Made by a program: the position numbers and the translations under genes. Of a stretch of 33,875 nt of DNA, positions 19,948 through 31,310 are shown piece by piece; the stretch's first letter is position 1, and each line of letters begins with the position of its first letter. The notes under the pieces are model-generated. The model was not told the origin of the DNA. It was given only the letters and a program-made list of their open reading frames with translations, and did not search any database. The DNA is taken from NCBI RefSeq assembly GCF_000003815.2, contig NC_049980.1, positions 1,066,415 to 1,100,289 on the forward strand, in the 5' to 3' direction. This DNA is from Branchiostoma floridae. Taxonomy: Eukaryota; Chordata; Leptocardii; Amphioxiformes; Branchiostomatidae.

Positions 19948-19948
19948 T

Positions 19949-19987
<39 letters not shown>
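19775..19987 (+). repeat. (CA)n microsatellite with TACA interruptions, ending in (TA)n
   Basis: A 196-bp CA array with interspersed TACA, then about 17 bp of TA. Interruption patterns seem to recur about 100 bp apart. All the long frames here are repeat translation (HTHT, VCVC) and are not genes. Confidence 0.95.
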
Positions 19988-20309
19988 AACTCGGCACAAA
20001 AAGTTTGGAATATCAACTTTGGCTGATCATATTTCTGTTGTTTCTGCGTCAATTTCAATGTGTTAAATATCAATAGAAAGCGTGTATGATTGTCTTTCAC
20101 AGGGTATCAAACTCTTTATGATTATAAATTCGTGGAATGAGCACCAGGGCTGCTTACGTCAGTGGGTCGCGAAATAAAAGTGCCCAAATTTCCCTTCTTG
20201 TGTTCAATACTGTATCAAACTGTTGGTATGGGTGTGGGTGTCAAGGTTCAATCTATCCTTTTTTCACGTAATCTTTGGTATACAGAATATCCAAGTTTAT
20301 ATTTAACAT

Positions 20310-20650
20310 TTGGGCTGTTCGATGACCGAATCGAGGTGTGGAGGCGGCAAGAAGAATGCCACGCTGACTGTCGCACGGATAGAGCGTATAGCGCCGCTGG
20401 TGGAGGTAGTGTCAGACTCCTTCATTAAAGAAGAAGATGTTGCTATGCCAACTGAGGATGAAGCAGTTATAGCTTGTCATGATGTGCTCAACATTCACAC
20501 TCCTATATCCAGTACTCAGGAGCCATATACACTTAATCTGATGAATACTTCTACTAGTTCTAGGACAGATAACACCATGGAAAGCGATACACCCACGACT
20601 TCTTGTCAACTGCCTCCCGACCTCCTTTCATACTTATTGACGGTAATAAA
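20310..20650 (+). CDS. Unrecognised open frame with acidic and Ser/Thr-rich composition
   Basis: About 110 codons from 20310 (MTESRCGGGKKNATLTVARI, then VVSDSFIKEEDVAMPTEDEA) look more protein-like than random AT-rich sequence. There is no recognisable domain. An AAATAAAGTTG on the minus strand at 20650-20670 resembles a retroelement 3' end. It may be part of a decayed transposon. Confidence 0.2.
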
Positions 20651-21189
20651 TCATTTCAACTTTATTTCAGGCTCTTGGCCCATATCACATACATAATAGA
20701 TATAAAAACATACAAAACAACAATACACAGACACTTTATGTACAATAAGAAAGTTGAATTAGCCGGGGCTTTTGTAAACAACTTAAAAAGATTCACATAG
20801 TGTGTCCAGAATTTGATGGAAGAAGGCATCTGAGTGGAATTTATTTATTCAACTTCACAGATTGGAATAACCGGGATATAATGTTGTTTGTAGAGGTGGC
20901 GATGCGTTGTACAAATGCATGCGTTAGTTTTCTCCTTCTAGCTTCAAAAGTACAGCAGCGTGTCCCATGTGTCACAAACATTTGGCTGGCACTATCACTC
21001 GTTCGATAGCCTAACACAATCCTATAAGAGCATTGTTATAGGCTACGCGTAGCCTGCGAATCGTACCCAAGTTATACTGACACCATAGCTGAGCGCAATA
21101 TATCGAGGAACAATATGCATCAAAAAGGACGAGCTTCAAAAATAAAGCTGAGCATCGGCACAGTTGTATACTCCTTTGTCAAGAAAAAG

Positions 21190-21480
21190 ACAACAAGAGT
21201 TCCACGACCTCATACATTCTCCAGATGATATTTACCTTCAGGACTGACGTGTTGTAGATATTTCTAATTGATTATGCAAACAAGGTACTCATTAGTTGAT
21301 GAGCTTGTCTACCTAAGTTGTCCAAAGTATGTTATTCTTAGCTTAGCAAAGAAGTCAATTCTAGCATTTTTCATCAATTATAAAGATGAGACCCTGATTT
21401 GCATAATTTATGTTTGAATGATGTCCACCTTAGTTGCTTAACTTTAATGATGTTCTTCTTAAATCAACTTAACTCTTATA
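21190..21480 (+). repeat. Dispersed repeat copy
   Basis: AGAGTTCCACGACCTCATAC and TTGATTATGCAAACAAGGTA recur, in the same order, at 26990-27085. Confidence 0.5.
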
Positions 21481-22279
21481 TTTAGCTGTCCAACATAACT
21501 TTTCAAAAACTAAGTACCAAAAGCGAACAAACTAAGATGATCCACCGTGGAGAGTAATTTTGTCTCGGTCAAAATATTTTTAATAAATATAAAACTGTCA
21601 TATATATAGACCCACCCACCCACAAACAAAACCGGAAACACCACTTGTTGGCGAAGGCAATAAGCTACGAGTCAGATCATTTCTTCTGATTAAGAAAGCC
21701 CATACAATTCAAAAAGAACAGCAAGGCCGTGGACTTCGTGCCTGTGGACGGACCAACATCAGCTCGAGCCATAGAGGTCCCTGATTTCTCTTTTTTTTTG
21801 CATAAGAAGGATAACTTTTTTTGTGTGTTTGTCTTGCTTTATCTCATCCAATCTATTTGAATTGTGCAAACTCCATTTGTATTCGATGGGACATTTGGAC
21901 AATCGCCATGTATCATTGGGGCCCCCTGGCAAGTCATATCATTTTTGCAGCTATCAGTGATTATTTACACATAACTTTTCAAATACTAGTTGCTCTTTTT
22001 AAGTTTTAGGGCGTAGACTTTTCGATCTAAAAATTCAAAACAAATTTCGTATATTGCACACTCTGTAAACAGTTTAATCCTTTGAACTGTTAATGTAAAG
22101 ATTTAAAGTAAACATTGTACTCTTTGTTCACTTTATTGATATACTTTTGCCTGTACATCTGTATAACGCAACATGAAATGTATATCTGTATGAATACATT
22201 TTACATTACTAAACTGTATTTGTCGGCCAATGTTTAAAACAAACTAAGATCTTTAGAGAAACCTTACCTACCGGCCGTA

Positions 22280-22492
22280 ACGCTAGTTCACTTATATCCG
22301 CAGGGTAACCTATATTGTTGTGTTTACCCACAAGGTATTAAGGGATATCAAGTCAACTGATGGTGATTTCAATTTGTAATATGATTTAATTATTGTAGTT
22401 TGAAACTATCGTCCGTCGACTTGATATCCTTAAATACCCGTTTTTGAAAGCAACGGATATAGGTTGCCCTACGGATAAAGGTGAACTAGCGT
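22280..22492 (+). mobile_element. TA-flanked MITE, copy 1
   Basis: A 213-bp element with ends ACGCTAGTTCACTTATATCC and GGATAAAGGTGAACTAGCGT, flanked by TA at 22278-22279 and 22493-22494. A second inner inverted repeat (GATATCAAGTC / GACTTGATATC) surrounds an AT-rich centre. The TA duplication suggests a Tc1/mariner-type mobiliser. Confidence 0.75.
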
Positions 22493-23214
22493 TAAGTGTT
22501 TTAGAGTGGTAACCGGAAACTACACCACTCATTTGCTAGGCCTGATGTTAGATATGACGCCAATATATTCACATCTCTTTTCATATGAAAGTTCTTGTTA
22601 GTCTCCTTTCTAAGTATTCTAACACTGTGTTCAGAATGTTACTTTTCATGTGCCTACTCCTGTTAAAATCGCTTCTCAACACCTAGACACTTACTGGTTA
22701 GTTTCTTTCGGGATGGTATGTTCTGTTCTGACATGTGGAAAGTGTAATCTAGCATGTGTTGTACCTCTGGACCCTGCCATTCAACGTATGTGTAGAGGGG
22801 ATTTTACTTCAACAAACAACACTGTCATCACTGCCAGGCGATACATTGCAATAGTTCCCTTTTCCGACAGGGAGCGTTCATCCACGCGATCTCGTCAGGC
22901 GAGAGTGCAGTCGTGCTACAGATGTTCACAGTTGCGGGGGTTATCAGATCACTAACAAAGCTAACAACAAAAACAAGCTTATCTTGAATAAAAAAAGGAT
23001 TCCGGTCCAACCACAGACTTAAACCTGGAACCCGTCGCGTCTTTTGTTTCCTCTCAGATTTGAAGATAGCGGCCTTACATCTGCCGCGCCGCCGAAAAAC
23101 ATCGTCTGATGTGTGTGAATGTTGCAGATGTGACAGTTGTTTCATCAGTCAATATTATTTTCATCGGCCTGTACAATTCTAGTTAGGGTGTGTTAATTCG
23201 TTTGTCTAAATTGA

Positions 23215-23600
23215 TGGTCCAAAAATTTATGCGAGCGTGCGAGAAAAGAAAATGACCCAAAAACTTACCTTCCGTATGAAAGTGGCGTAGAAGTTTCAAC
23301 AAATGAATAAACACACAGCGCATGGTAAATTAAACAGAAAAAAAGATTCTTCTTTTTTGCTCTTTTACGTCTTCTTCTTTAACGTTGGACTTTGGCTTAC
23401 ATACAACTATATTAGTATCCGTTTTCAGATTTTTTTGCCATTTACAGCATATTTTTCTCACTTTGTGGCTGCTTCTACGATTTACAGTTTAGTAAAAAAA
23501 ATTATAATAATTTTCTTTTTGAAACGAATGAAAATTGATGCAAGCGTGGACGTGATCCATATAATCGCATCAATACGGCCTTGCAATGTTATCACCTTGA
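23215..23600 (-). mobile_element. Family A element, diverged copy
   Basis: The complement aligns with 4371-4750: GATTATATGGATCACGTCC, CATCAATTTTCA, CTAAACTGTAAATCG, GAAAACGGATACTAATAT and TTCATTTGTTGAAAC all have counterparts in order. Confidence 0.6.
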
Positions 23601-24590
23601 TTGATAAGACAGTGTTGCAAACGTAGCTTTTATTTGTATCTTCCGCAGTGGCCTGTTACCTAACCATGGCCATAACGTCTATACTGTCGCTGCAAATCAC
23701 AGATGTTACAGTTCTTTCGATTGTTCTTGAATTATGGCAATGTTTAGATAGTATTTAAATTGTCACAATCAAGATAGATAAATAAACGACGGACAGAAAC
23801 TTATTTTTGGTAGCCCTGGCGGTGGAGAAACCTGTGGTTATAACGGACGGGCTCCGGAAGAGGGTTTCATCGCCACGAATTTATATGCAGGTAGGAAAAT
23901 TATTTTGCTTTTTCACTGCGAATATTGAAAATTGTCGAAGGATTTTTATTATCTAAGTCCATACATTTTTTTTCGAAAATGGGACAACGGCCATAACATT
24001 TTAAGTCTCGTGCTTTACCTGTACCTTTTTAGACGCCTTTGTATGTGCCACGCGCCAAATTATTAGATTAGAATACTAGTATTGTCGTATTGTTCAGTTG
24101 CAGTTAATCACACGATAAAATACCCCCCCCCCCCCCAACATCTGATTGGCATGTAACATGTAACCAATCTGTTTCAAGCATAGTCTCAAGATAAATGACT
24201 TTAAATGCAACCGAAATCTGTATCAGGGCTGTAAAACTTAAGATTTTAAAGTCATTTATAGGTACTTTTCTGCTTAATAAGATGGGAACAACTCTATTCT
24301 ATCTGGATCAGGATCTGGATCTGGAAAAGTACTGGGCAAGGGCAACACACCCCTTGTGAGGTAAACGCCCATGAACTAGTGCTGTGCAGTTATTGCTGGC
24401 CACTCAGATTTTCAGTGACCTACACCCTGAACTTGGCAGGTTCTGATATTGTGGTCATAGTGGTCATAGATTCCAATCTTGAACTGTTCTCGGAAAGAGT
24501 GTCTGTAGCAATCATTGTTAAAGGTCATGGGTTTGTACACAAGTTCGGCTGATTGTGGAGAGATTGGCGTGGACTGGGCTGCAAGTATGA
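23601..24590. other. No gene recognised; C13 run and small hairpin
   Basis: Contains a C homopolymer near 24123-24136, a hairpin ATAAATGACTTTAAA / TTTAAAGTCATTTAT at 24192-24260, and a short GC-rich segment (23810-23890) that ends at a CAG/GTAGGA site but has no proven exon identity. Confidence 0.45.
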
Positions 24591-25060
24591 ACAGTCAAAA
24601 CTGCCCAAGACGACCACATGGGGGACCGGGCAAAAGCGGTCAATTTGAACAGGTGGTCGGTTAGGGGAGTATCGATTCACAACATGCCCGATACATAGCA
24701 TAACTGGTTTCCGCTGTTCTAATTGGAAATAGCAATGCAAGCACACGCACATGCATCTGCCGCCATCTTTATTTTATACATAACATCGTAACGGCAGTCA
24801 AAATCCGATGCGAACTGGCCGAATCGATGACACTGCTAGGTTGAAAACAATGCGGTCGTTATGGACAAGGATTTGGTTCTGTGTGGTCACAATTTTTGGT
24901 GGTCGCGGTCGCGTTTGCCAGGTGGTCGTATGAAGAGGTCGCTTAATGCTTACGTCAATTAGGAAAAACTTTCGGGACCGAGAAAAGACGGTCGTAATGG
25001 CCAGGTGGTCGCTAAGAAGAGGTGGTCGCTTGGACATGCTTGATTGTATTGACCGGCAGG
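24590..25060. repeat. GGTGGTCG-rich dispersed repeat
   Basis: AGGTGGTCG or GGTGGTCGC occurs near 24653, 24896, 24921, 25001 and 25020 in otherwise unique sequence, often as CAGGTGGTCGCTAAGAAGAG. It looks like a decayed short-period repeat. No coding frame. Confidence 0.45.
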
Positions 25061-25166
25061 GCCAAGAGGCCTTGTACATGTCTACTTGCTGTTCTTCTGT
25101 GTCTCATCCTAGGTTGGTAACAAGCTTAGTGGTGCTTTGGTGAGTGTTAAGTTATCTAGGAGCGTA

Positions 25167-25406
25167 AAGGCGAACTCTCACTGCACTTGGGGCACCTGTG
25201 CGGCACTGCGGGGTTTGCTCACTGCGGCACTGTTTTGTTATTTTCGCGATTTCTAAAAATGATTAAAATCATTTAGATATTGCGTAATACGTAATACGTA
25301 AAGTATGACTTGGTAGACAACTAAATACATAAAGCGGAGGTAAATTCGTTCTTTATCTCTGAAATCCGTTGAGTCATCTACGAACCCCGCAGTGAGAGTC
25401 CACCTT
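25167..25406. mobile_element. MITE with TAAAGGTGGACTCTCACTGC-type ends
   Basis: The ends GGCGAACTCTCACTGC and GCAGTGAGAGTCCACC are inverted repeats with possible TA duplications at 25165-25166 and 25407-25408. About 240 bp, non-coding. Confidence 0.6.
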
Positions 25407-26174
25407 TAGTGACAAATCTAGCTGCTCTTCTTTGTTATTGCTTAGTTTGCCTTTGAACTCTAAGAAATCCCTTTTCTATGTTTCTTAACACAAGAGGAGA
25501 AATATTTATGCCCCTTGAGTGCATTTTGTATTTACAAACCCAGGCGATCACCATGTACCATTCTGTATCAAGGTCAAGAGTTCAGCACCAAGGGCAAGAT
25601 TTTTAAGGTCTTTGAAGTTTGTTTTCGAAGGAAATAACTCTTTCAAATCGTCTTCACTTGACCTGGTCGCCCTTGTTTGATCCCATAGTTCGCTGTTAGC
25701 AAACGCAATTTTCAGTCGGCCTTTCATTTTCCGTACTCGTTTCTACTTCAATGCACCTTAAAATCATATCTTCCTGGCGTCGTCTCAAGATGACCTCGAC
25801 CTTCTTCCTCTTGGAACACGTTTCCTTCAAACGTGTGAGAAAAATTAGCGATTTTTTTCCGCTTCTTTTATTTCTGTCCACTTCGGAAAAGCCTACTTAA
25901 TGCCACGGACGAGCATGCAGCTCTGGGATAGACGAAAACGTTACAGATAAAAGTAGCCCGAATCTTCCAATCGAAAAGCCAAATTTAAAGCTCCAGCAGA
26001 AAACTTTCATTTTGTCCCGACTAGAAGCGATTTCCTGTCGCCATTAGATTTATACGCTCGGGAGGAAATTGGCCATTCCTCTTCCACGTTCACGTCTTTT
26101 GTACTTTTATGAGACAAAACTCATTCTCCTGCAGCAGAGATGAATCAGTGTCGTAGAAACTCCTCCAGTATATA

Positions 26175-26383
26175 AGACTGGTTCACCATTATCCGGGGGT
26201 AACCTATATTCGTTGTCTGTAAGAAAAACGTATTTAGGGATATAAAGTCGACGGACGGTGGTTTCAAATCGGAACATTTTGAAAATATTACAAATTTGAA
26301 ACCACTGCCAGCAGACTTAATGCTCCTAAATGTGCTGTTTTTAAAGACAACGGATAAAGGTCTCCCCACGGATAAAGGTGCGT
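26175..26383 (+). mobile_element. TA-flanked MITE, copy 2
   Basis: Same family as 22280-22492: GTTCACCATTATCCGGGGGT at the left and CCACGGATAAAGGTGCGT at the right, with an apparent 5-bp deletion in the right end. Flanked by TA. Confidence 0.7.
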
Positions 26384-26844
26384 TAACTGTCCTTTCTGTC
26401 CAAAGAATGTTGAAGATGAACTTCACTTTATTATGGATTGCTCTAGCTACATACGCTATTTTACGTAATGAGCTATTTACATTTCTCGAATCCAGTACAG
26501 AAGATTTCAAGAGACTCGATGCTACAGACAGATTTGTATATACAGTATCTTTAGATATCCAAACTCCTATAATGCAAAGATAGGCAAATATATCAAAGAC
26601 TGCTTTGCTAATAGAAAGAATACTAAAACTCATGATTATCCCAATTCGATTGTAACACTATATCAAAGACCTGTGTTAGCCCCTCTTGTTATATTAAATT
26701 AAGTCGTATTCTATACATCTATTTTGTAGTTTGTGTAAAAGCCGTTGCCATACATTGTACCATGTACAAATGTCGTGCAATAAAGTTCTATCTATGACGA
26801 CGATGGTCCCTCTGCGTAGGTGATTGGCCAAACTGTGAATACAT

Positions 26845-27110
26845 TTTACCGACGCCAGGAAGGTTATACTTGGGTGTGTCTGTCTGTCTGTGTGTCTATG
26901 TTATCTGTCTGTCTGTTTGTGAACAGAGTAATTAGGGAAGTCATCTTTTTGTGATATTTGTTTGGTAGATGTTTGCAGTATGGAGAATCTAGAGTTCCAC
27001 GATCTCATATACCTTCGCCGAGTCATACAAAACTTTTCGACTGAAGTATTATGAACCATTGATTATGCAAATTAGGTCCTCATTGTATAAGTTGGCTCAG
27101 TTGATCGTCT
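26845..27110 (+). repeat. Dispersed repeat copy
   Basis: A CTGT-rich tract, then AGAGTTCCACGATCTCATAT and TTGATTATGCAAATTAGGTC, matching 21190-21310. Confidence 0.5.
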
Positions 27111-28378
27111 CGATTCATCCGAGTTTGACACGGGTTGGAATTTGAGATGATGCACTTTCTTTTTGGTAGACAACTCCTTGGCACTTATTACAATACTGTC
27201 GTACACATGTAATTGAAATGTTGCTTTATGTACGTTTTTTGGTCCATACTATTTTGGGAACCCCTTTGTAACGCTTAAATATGGCATAGAACAGACGGAA
27301 TATTTGCCTGAGCGCTCAACCTGTTTCATACATACATACAAACGAAGATAATTACGCTTTGTGCGTTTTGTGGCTTTGCAGTCATTCTTATACATACTGG
27401 TATAAAGTCAAGTTACATAAATCCAATTTAGGTCAGAGAGAGCTGAAAACAATGAGAGTAAGAGGACTTGTTAAAAAGAACTATTCCAGTTGATTAGAGC
27501 TTGATAGATCCACTACGCTTGCAATATTTATTTCTTACCTTTCTTAATGGCATAAAAAGACCACAGAGCATAACTCAGATATCAAGATTACTTCGACCTA
27601 TAGATCTTGAACTCCTCACCTCACAAGTAACATGGACGAAGGCGTTTTATTTCTCATTCGTCACACCTCCTACGTTCAATTTTGTCAAAGCTTGTCATGC
27701 CTCAGTGAGGATTTCATTTCTGCTTCAGTATGTTTGCCAAGATTGTGTAGTTACGTCATTTGAGTAGCTGGCTGGAATTGCAGCAAGCAATTTCCTGTTA
27801 TGTGTAACAGGTCGATAGAACGGCTGGTGAAGGAAAATCAATTTTCTGTCTAACGCTACGTTAAATGAATCCCTGGCTGTCGTCCAGTAGGTTTGTTGCC
27901 AGGGGGAGGCACCCTGCCCTGCCCACTGAGGAATTAGAAGCCTGTTAGGAGTAGGACGGAGCTTCTAAAGTGGAATAACATTGCACCACCACCCGCTAAT
28001 AATTTCATCAGGTTATCATTGAAGAGGTTCATCAGTCACGTATGTATACAGTTACTACCAATTTCCTTCCAACAGTGACAGTTTTCAACAGTTTTAAAGG
28101 TAAAGTACATACACCCAAATTTTCGATGCCTGAGAGCACATCTTGATCACGGAGAATGACCCAGTCTCGATCTCGTGAGAGAACAAGAGACTAGGTCGGG
28201 CTTGCGTAGATCATCTGCCCCCCTTCCCCCGTCTCCTTGCGGAGAAGGGGTAGGTAGGACTTGGGCAGTTTCCAACCCTCATTTCGGTTGGAAAATCACT
28301 GGATAACAATGTTCTCTTTCCCACAACCAGGATCTATATAATACACAAATACGTGTAGCTTCGGTGGCCGTCTCTCAC
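27111..28378. other. No gene recognised
   Basis: AT-rich intergenic DNA with no credible exon. A GC-rich patch at 27880-27960 and a GAGA/CTCG-rich patch at 28140-28200 look like repeat fragments. Confidence 0.5.
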
Positions 28379-28482
28379 CTTCCTCAGTAATATTTACTGG
28401 CACTATTCCACACTGCAGCGTAGGTGTCGCTGCTAACAATGCCGTCCCAAACGTAAGGTCGTCTTCATCAGGTGGGCTCAGA
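28379..28482 (-). CDS. Orphan exon-like segment, unknown product
   Basis: A 104-nt segment between a TGTACCAG acceptor and a GTGAGA donor is open in one frame (LSPPDEDDLTFGTALLAATP, then TLQCGIVPVNITEE). The composition looks like an extracellular domain fragment. No neighbouring exon was found, so it may be a relic or a chance pattern. Confidence 0.22.
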
Positions 28483-28781
28483 CTGGTACAGACAGTGTGG
28501 TCCCAAACGGTAAGAATGGTCCTGGGTGATGATTTATGAATCAGATGCTGATTATGTAAATCAGAAGCTAATTTGCATAATTGATGAAGAAAATTTACAC
28601 CTATTCTCCATTTCATGATAGGACTCCCAAACTGGTGACAACTGTAGCTATAAAGAGGAAAGTATCGACAAATATTTGTTCTAAAAATTAGACATAATAA
28701 GACTAATCAATGACAAAAATACTGTTATCCCATAGTGGAAAGTGATGGGGATTTCTTTTCTACAATGTAGGTCATGTAAGC

Positions 28782-28885
28782 AGAAATTGGACAAATTTTG
28801 CCTTGCCAGCGGAGTTAACTGGGCGAAAACAATACTCATTGACCAGCTAACCCCTCTAAAATATGTCTAGATTTGTCCAATTTCT
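28782..28885. repeat. Short inverted repeat
   Basis: Perfect 15-bp arms AGAAATTGGACAAAT and ATTTGTCCAATTTCT enclose a weaker inner pair (GTTAACTGG / CCAGCTAAC). Probably a small MITE. Confidence 0.5.
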
Positions 28886-29453
28886 ACTATTTTTCCGGCA
28901 ATCAACCTGTGGAGCCTGGTAGAGGCTAAGAATTCCATACGGAATTAAATAAATAGGCAAGTGTGAACCCACCCTAAGGACAAAATGATATGCACCTCAA
29001 GATGTGTCCAGGAACAAGTCTATATAATCGATATATTTGTGAACATAATCAATAACATAATCTATAAAGGAGAAAACATCATACAAATCTGCCTTCCATT
29101 TGTAAAACCCAGCACCCATCGGAGACGTGATACATCCATGTATTCAGATGATACAAGTCGACAGAATCTATCGTCTCCAAGCAGATGTATGGCCCTGGCT
29201 TGTTTTCCACCATATTACATGTATATGTGTACTTGACATTAGCCTTAGGTCGTGCATTTACAAACGAAACAATTGTTACTACGCTTAAGAATACTACTTA
29301 CTACAAAGCGCACCCAAAGTAATTTAAAAAAACAAGTTGGTGCTGTATGCCCAAAGTTGCATAATTCATGTATAACAATACTAGAAGAGAAAAGAGGAAG
29401 TACTGAGCAAAACTATCTTACGGGAGTTTGTCCGGTGAAAGCTTACTAGTACT

Positions 29454-29680
29454 AAAACCCTACCAGAATCTTATAAAGCCCTGCCAGAAGTCTTGTCAAA
29501 ACCCTGCCAGAAGTCTTACTAAAACCCTACCAGAAGTCTTACTAAAACCCTACCAGAAGTCTTACTAAAACCCTACCAGAAGTCTTACTAAAACCCTACC
29601 AGAAATCTTATTAAAACCCTACCAGAAGTCTTGTCAAAACCCTACCAGAAGTCTTACTAAAACCCTCCCTACCAGAAGTC
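29454..29680 (+). repeat. 23-bp minisatellite, about 10 units
   Basis: The unit AAAACCCTACCAGAAGTCTT plus three variable bases is repeated about ten times with minor changes, the middle units being identical. No unique spacers, so not a CRISPR. Confidence 0.9.
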
Positions 29681-29938
29681 ATGCCTATCCGAGAGTTACA
29701 TCAACAGCTGACACTGACCAATCAACGAAACTTAGGCTCCTCTCAGGTTTCCGCATCTATCTAGGTCGAATTCTCGATGTTACCAAATACATGTATAGGG
29801 TGATCAGATTCAAGGCATTTTACACCTAGCCCATATCTTTTTGGCAATTTCGGGAATATGTTGAGAGTGGCAACATTTTTATTTCACAGCAAAGAAAAGG
29901 TGTTTCACAAACTTTTCTCATTTCATTCATTTCATTTG

Positions 29939-30641
29939 ACTAAGGAGATACTGCAGGTCATGTGCAGAACGCTGCTATACTCACATGTGGACTACTGTTC
30001 GACGGCATGGATGCCATCACTTTTAAATTCCAACAAGTCAAAAATGATGCAGTTGAGCAGGTTGTTAAACCGGGCTGCCAGAATCATTACAGGCAGTAGA
30101 CGCAAGGACTGTATACCCACCGAAACCCTGTTGGCAGAGGCTGGGATGGAGTCACTTTCCGAACGAGCGAAAGGAAACATACTGGTTAACGTGTACAAGG
30201 CAGTTCACAACAAGGCGCCGTCCTACTTACAGAACATGTTTAAATGGATGTCTCCACCTGTGCCACACAGACGAACACGGTATGCTACAAAGCAGCTGTC
30301 GGAATGGGACCCCCACATGTTGAACGTACCAAAGGCTCACGTCCAGTCCTTCAGAGGTTGTCTGCAGTTCCAGGGCCCTACGTTGTGGAACGAACTTTCT
30401 GCTGTTCAGAGACAACAGACAACGCAAGCAACTTTTAAAAACGGACTGATGCAGTAATACTGTTGGCAGAACTTTCACTGTTATCGTATTCCTATAGTTA
30501 AGTTATATGACTGTGTAGTTATAAGTCGTGTATGGTGTCTGTATGGTGTCTTATATGTGTCCAGAGAGTCCTGAAAAACAGGCTGAAGCCTGAGCGATGT
30601 ACTCTGGTAAAACAAATAAAAATGAAATGAAATGAAATGAA
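29939..30641 (+). mobile_element. 5'-truncated non-LTR retrotransposon (CR1/Jockey-like reverse transcriptase C terminus)
   Basis: The open frame to 30457 encodes the end of a LINE reverse transcriptase: TLLYSHVDYCSTAWMP, LNRAARIITGSRR, AERAKGN-like helices and KAPSYLQNMF...TLWNELSAVQ. Enzymatic motifs are missing because the 5' part is lost. A 180-bp 3' UTR ends in AATAAAAATGAAATGAAATG, a short-repeat tail typical of these LINEs. Upstream codons back to 29858 are chance extension. It is inert on its own. Confidence 0.85.
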
Positions 30642-30728
30642 TAGGTCATCACTGTAGTCTGAGATTCTACTGCTGGGTGACAATGGGTAGTCGCCACCGT
30701 CATGATCACCATTGTTTGACTATGTATG

Positions 30729-30910
30729 NNNNNNNNNNNNNNNNNNNNNNNNNNNNNNNNNNNNNNNNNNNNNNNNNNNNNNNNNNNNNNNNNNNNNNNN
30801 NNNNNNNNNNNNNNNNNNNNNNNNNNNNNNNNNNNNNNNNNNNNNNNNNNNNNNNNNNNNNNNNNNNNNNNNNNNNNNNNNNNNNNNNNNNNNNNNNNNN
30901 NNNNNNNNNN
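30729..30910. other. Assembly gap (182 N)
   Basis: Unknown bases that cut the Kelch exon. Just left of the gap (about 30640-30728, minus strand) one frame reads a Ser/Asp-rich stretch (SNNGDHDGGDYPLSPSSR) that could be the end of the coding region, but nothing supports it beyond composition. Confidence 0.95.
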
Positions 30911-31310
30911 TGCTTTGCTGAAGGAGTAAGACTTATTCCCAGACTTCTTCCACTCGCGTGTTGTAGGGTTGTACATCTCCACACTGGGGCAGCGTCGCGA
31001 GTTTTCATCGCCGTCTATACAGTAGATGCGCCCCTGATAGGTTACGGCCTGAGGACGCAGTGGTTTCTGAAGCATGCTCGCTCTCCTCTTCCACTTGTTT
31101 TTGGTGGTACTGAAGCTGCAGCAGCCTTTGTTAGTTATGACATAGATGCTGTCATTGAGAGTCACGGCACAGAATTTTGAGGACACGGGGCGAGGGATGG
31201 GCGGTATGGACGTCCACTTGTCACAACTTGGGTCATACCTCTCTGCCGTTCTCTTGGTCTCGTCCCCAGCAATGGCGTAGATGTACCCCTTCAGATACAC
31301 CAGACCACAC
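30911..31310 (-). CDS. KLHL-type gene, Kelch exon (truncated by assembly gap)
   Basis: Acceptor CTTCCCCAG. It encodes CGLVYLKGYIYAIAGDETKR and two further blades, with KWTSIPPIPRPVSSKFCAVT and KNKWKRRASMLQKPLRPQAV as the inter-blade turns. The frame is open up to the N run. One blade lacks the usual double Gly. Confidence 0.85.

Noticed and set aside
19669-20100. Several long open frames encoding VCVC, HTHT and CVCV repeats on both strands
   Set aside because: They are translations of the (CA)n/(TA)n microsatellite in all frames.
26145-26633. Minus-strand 162-codon frame
   Set aside because: It crosses the TA-flanked MITE; composition and content are non-coding.
29454-29680. CRISPR-like direct repeat array
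   Set aside because: Units are contiguous without unique spacers, and the context is a eukaryotic genome.
30677-31180. Open frames running through the N stretch on both strands
   Set aside because: Unknown bases are read as open codons; only the minus-strand Kelch frame to the right of the gap has real support.
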